Assembly (NCBI GenBank): GCA_016188575.1
Contig: JACPHN010000201.1
Coordinates: forward strand, 1-5,674
DNA from: Candidatus Schekmanbacteria bacterium
Lineage (GTDB): Bacteria; CSSED10-310; JACPHN01
DNA length: 5,674 nt
Direction of reading: 5' to 3'
The notes under the pieces: generated by a model
Database searches by the model: none
Told to the model about the DNA's origin: nothing
Seen by the model: the letters and a program-made list of their open reading frames with translations, nothing else
Translations under genes and position numbers: made by a program
Shown: positions 5,372 to 5,674 of the stretch, one piece after another
Layout of the letters: each line of letters opens with the position of its first letter
How positions within the stretch are numbered: the stretch's first letter is position 1

Positions 5372-5674
5372 TCATGTCATTTTCGCCTCTTTCTCGCGTC
5401 GCGGTGTGCCTGATGGGGCGCGCCGCGCACACCTGTCCGTCCCCGGCCTCGCCGGAGCTGCTGTGGATGTCGTCCCTTGGATGACGGCTTGGCTTGGCGC
5501 GAGCTTCGTCACCCCGCGGCATACGGCCTGGATGAGCCAGTTGGACGGGTGAGCAGCCGTGAGCCGGATCACCAGTTGCCTGCTCCGCGTCACCACGCGC
5601 CCCGGCAGGTTGATGAGGTGCGCGCGAATCGCCTTCAGTCGCTTTCCTACCCACTCGCCCGGTAGCGTCAGCAG
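5372..5674 (-). CDS. C-terminal part of a DDE transposase, IS1380-like (partial)
   Basis: The frame enters from the right window edge and ends at TGA (5372-5374), giving 100 residues. It starts LLTLPGEWVGKRLKAIRAHL and continues with INLPGRVVTRSRQLVIRL and AAHPSNWLIQAV, followed by a Ser/Pro/Arg-rich low-complexity tail. The pattern, a leucine-rich helix, then RVV.RSR.L.IRL, then a short amphipathic helix, is what I recall from the C-terminus of IS1380-family transposases, after the DDE catalytic core. The catalytic residues lie outside the window, so family assignment is by resemblance only. The tail beyond AVCRG (about 55 residues) is unusual in composition and may be read-through into element-end DNA. 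Confidence 0.6.
   Translation of the reverse strand: MLTLPGEWVGKRLKAIRAHLINLPGRVVTRSRQLVIRLTAAHPSNWLIQAVCRGVTKLAPSQAVIQGTTSTAAPARPGTDRCARRAPSGTPRREKEAKMT

Noticed and set aside
5239-5665. Plus-strand frames and the second minus-strand frame (5346-5654) opposite the partial transposase
   Set aside because: They have low-complexity composition and no start signal. Only the frame ending at 5372 shows transposase-like sequence.

Overview
The window looks like a GC-rich bacterial chromosome (accessory region) with heavy insertion-sequence traffic. The gene types (a Uma2/DUF820 nuclease with a coiled-coil tail, a zinc-knuckle-less TnpB of an IS607 element, an IS1380-like transposase, a secreted repeat protein) would fit Chloroflexota or a similar phylum, but nothing here fixes the taxon.

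Layout. 1-109: possible C-terminus of an upstream gene, ended by a REP-like hairpin (98-118). 138-440 and 2873-4276: two halves of one gene for a secreted or anchored repeat protein of about 566 aa. They are separated by a complete IS607-family element (437-2872) carrying tnpA (serine recombinase) and tnpB. The tnpB gene is itself broken by a 127-bp MITE-like element (1927-2053). 4307-5159, minus strand: a Uma2 nuclease pseudogene whose coiled-coil tail is broken by a second copy of the same MITE (4432-4557) and which carries at least two further lesions. 5160-5371: non-coding, with a GC-rich hairpin and a short direct repeat. 5372-5674, minus strand: C-terminal end of a DDE transposase (IS1380-like) running off the window.

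The most informative signal is the small repeat. The two copies are about 88% identical, each has perfect 16-bp terminal inverted repeats, and each is flanked by an 8-bp direct repeat (exact in copy A, one mismatch in copy B). Removing the element plus one flank copy restores the reading frame of both host genes. The inverted repeats differ between copies at two positions, and in each copy both arms carry the matching change.

History that can be read: an ancestral repeat-protein gene was hit by IS607 at a GG dinucleotide; the IS tnpB was then hit by the MITE. This is a transposon in a transposon in a gene. TnpA is intact, so the element may still move even though the TnpB product is truncated before its RuvC domain.
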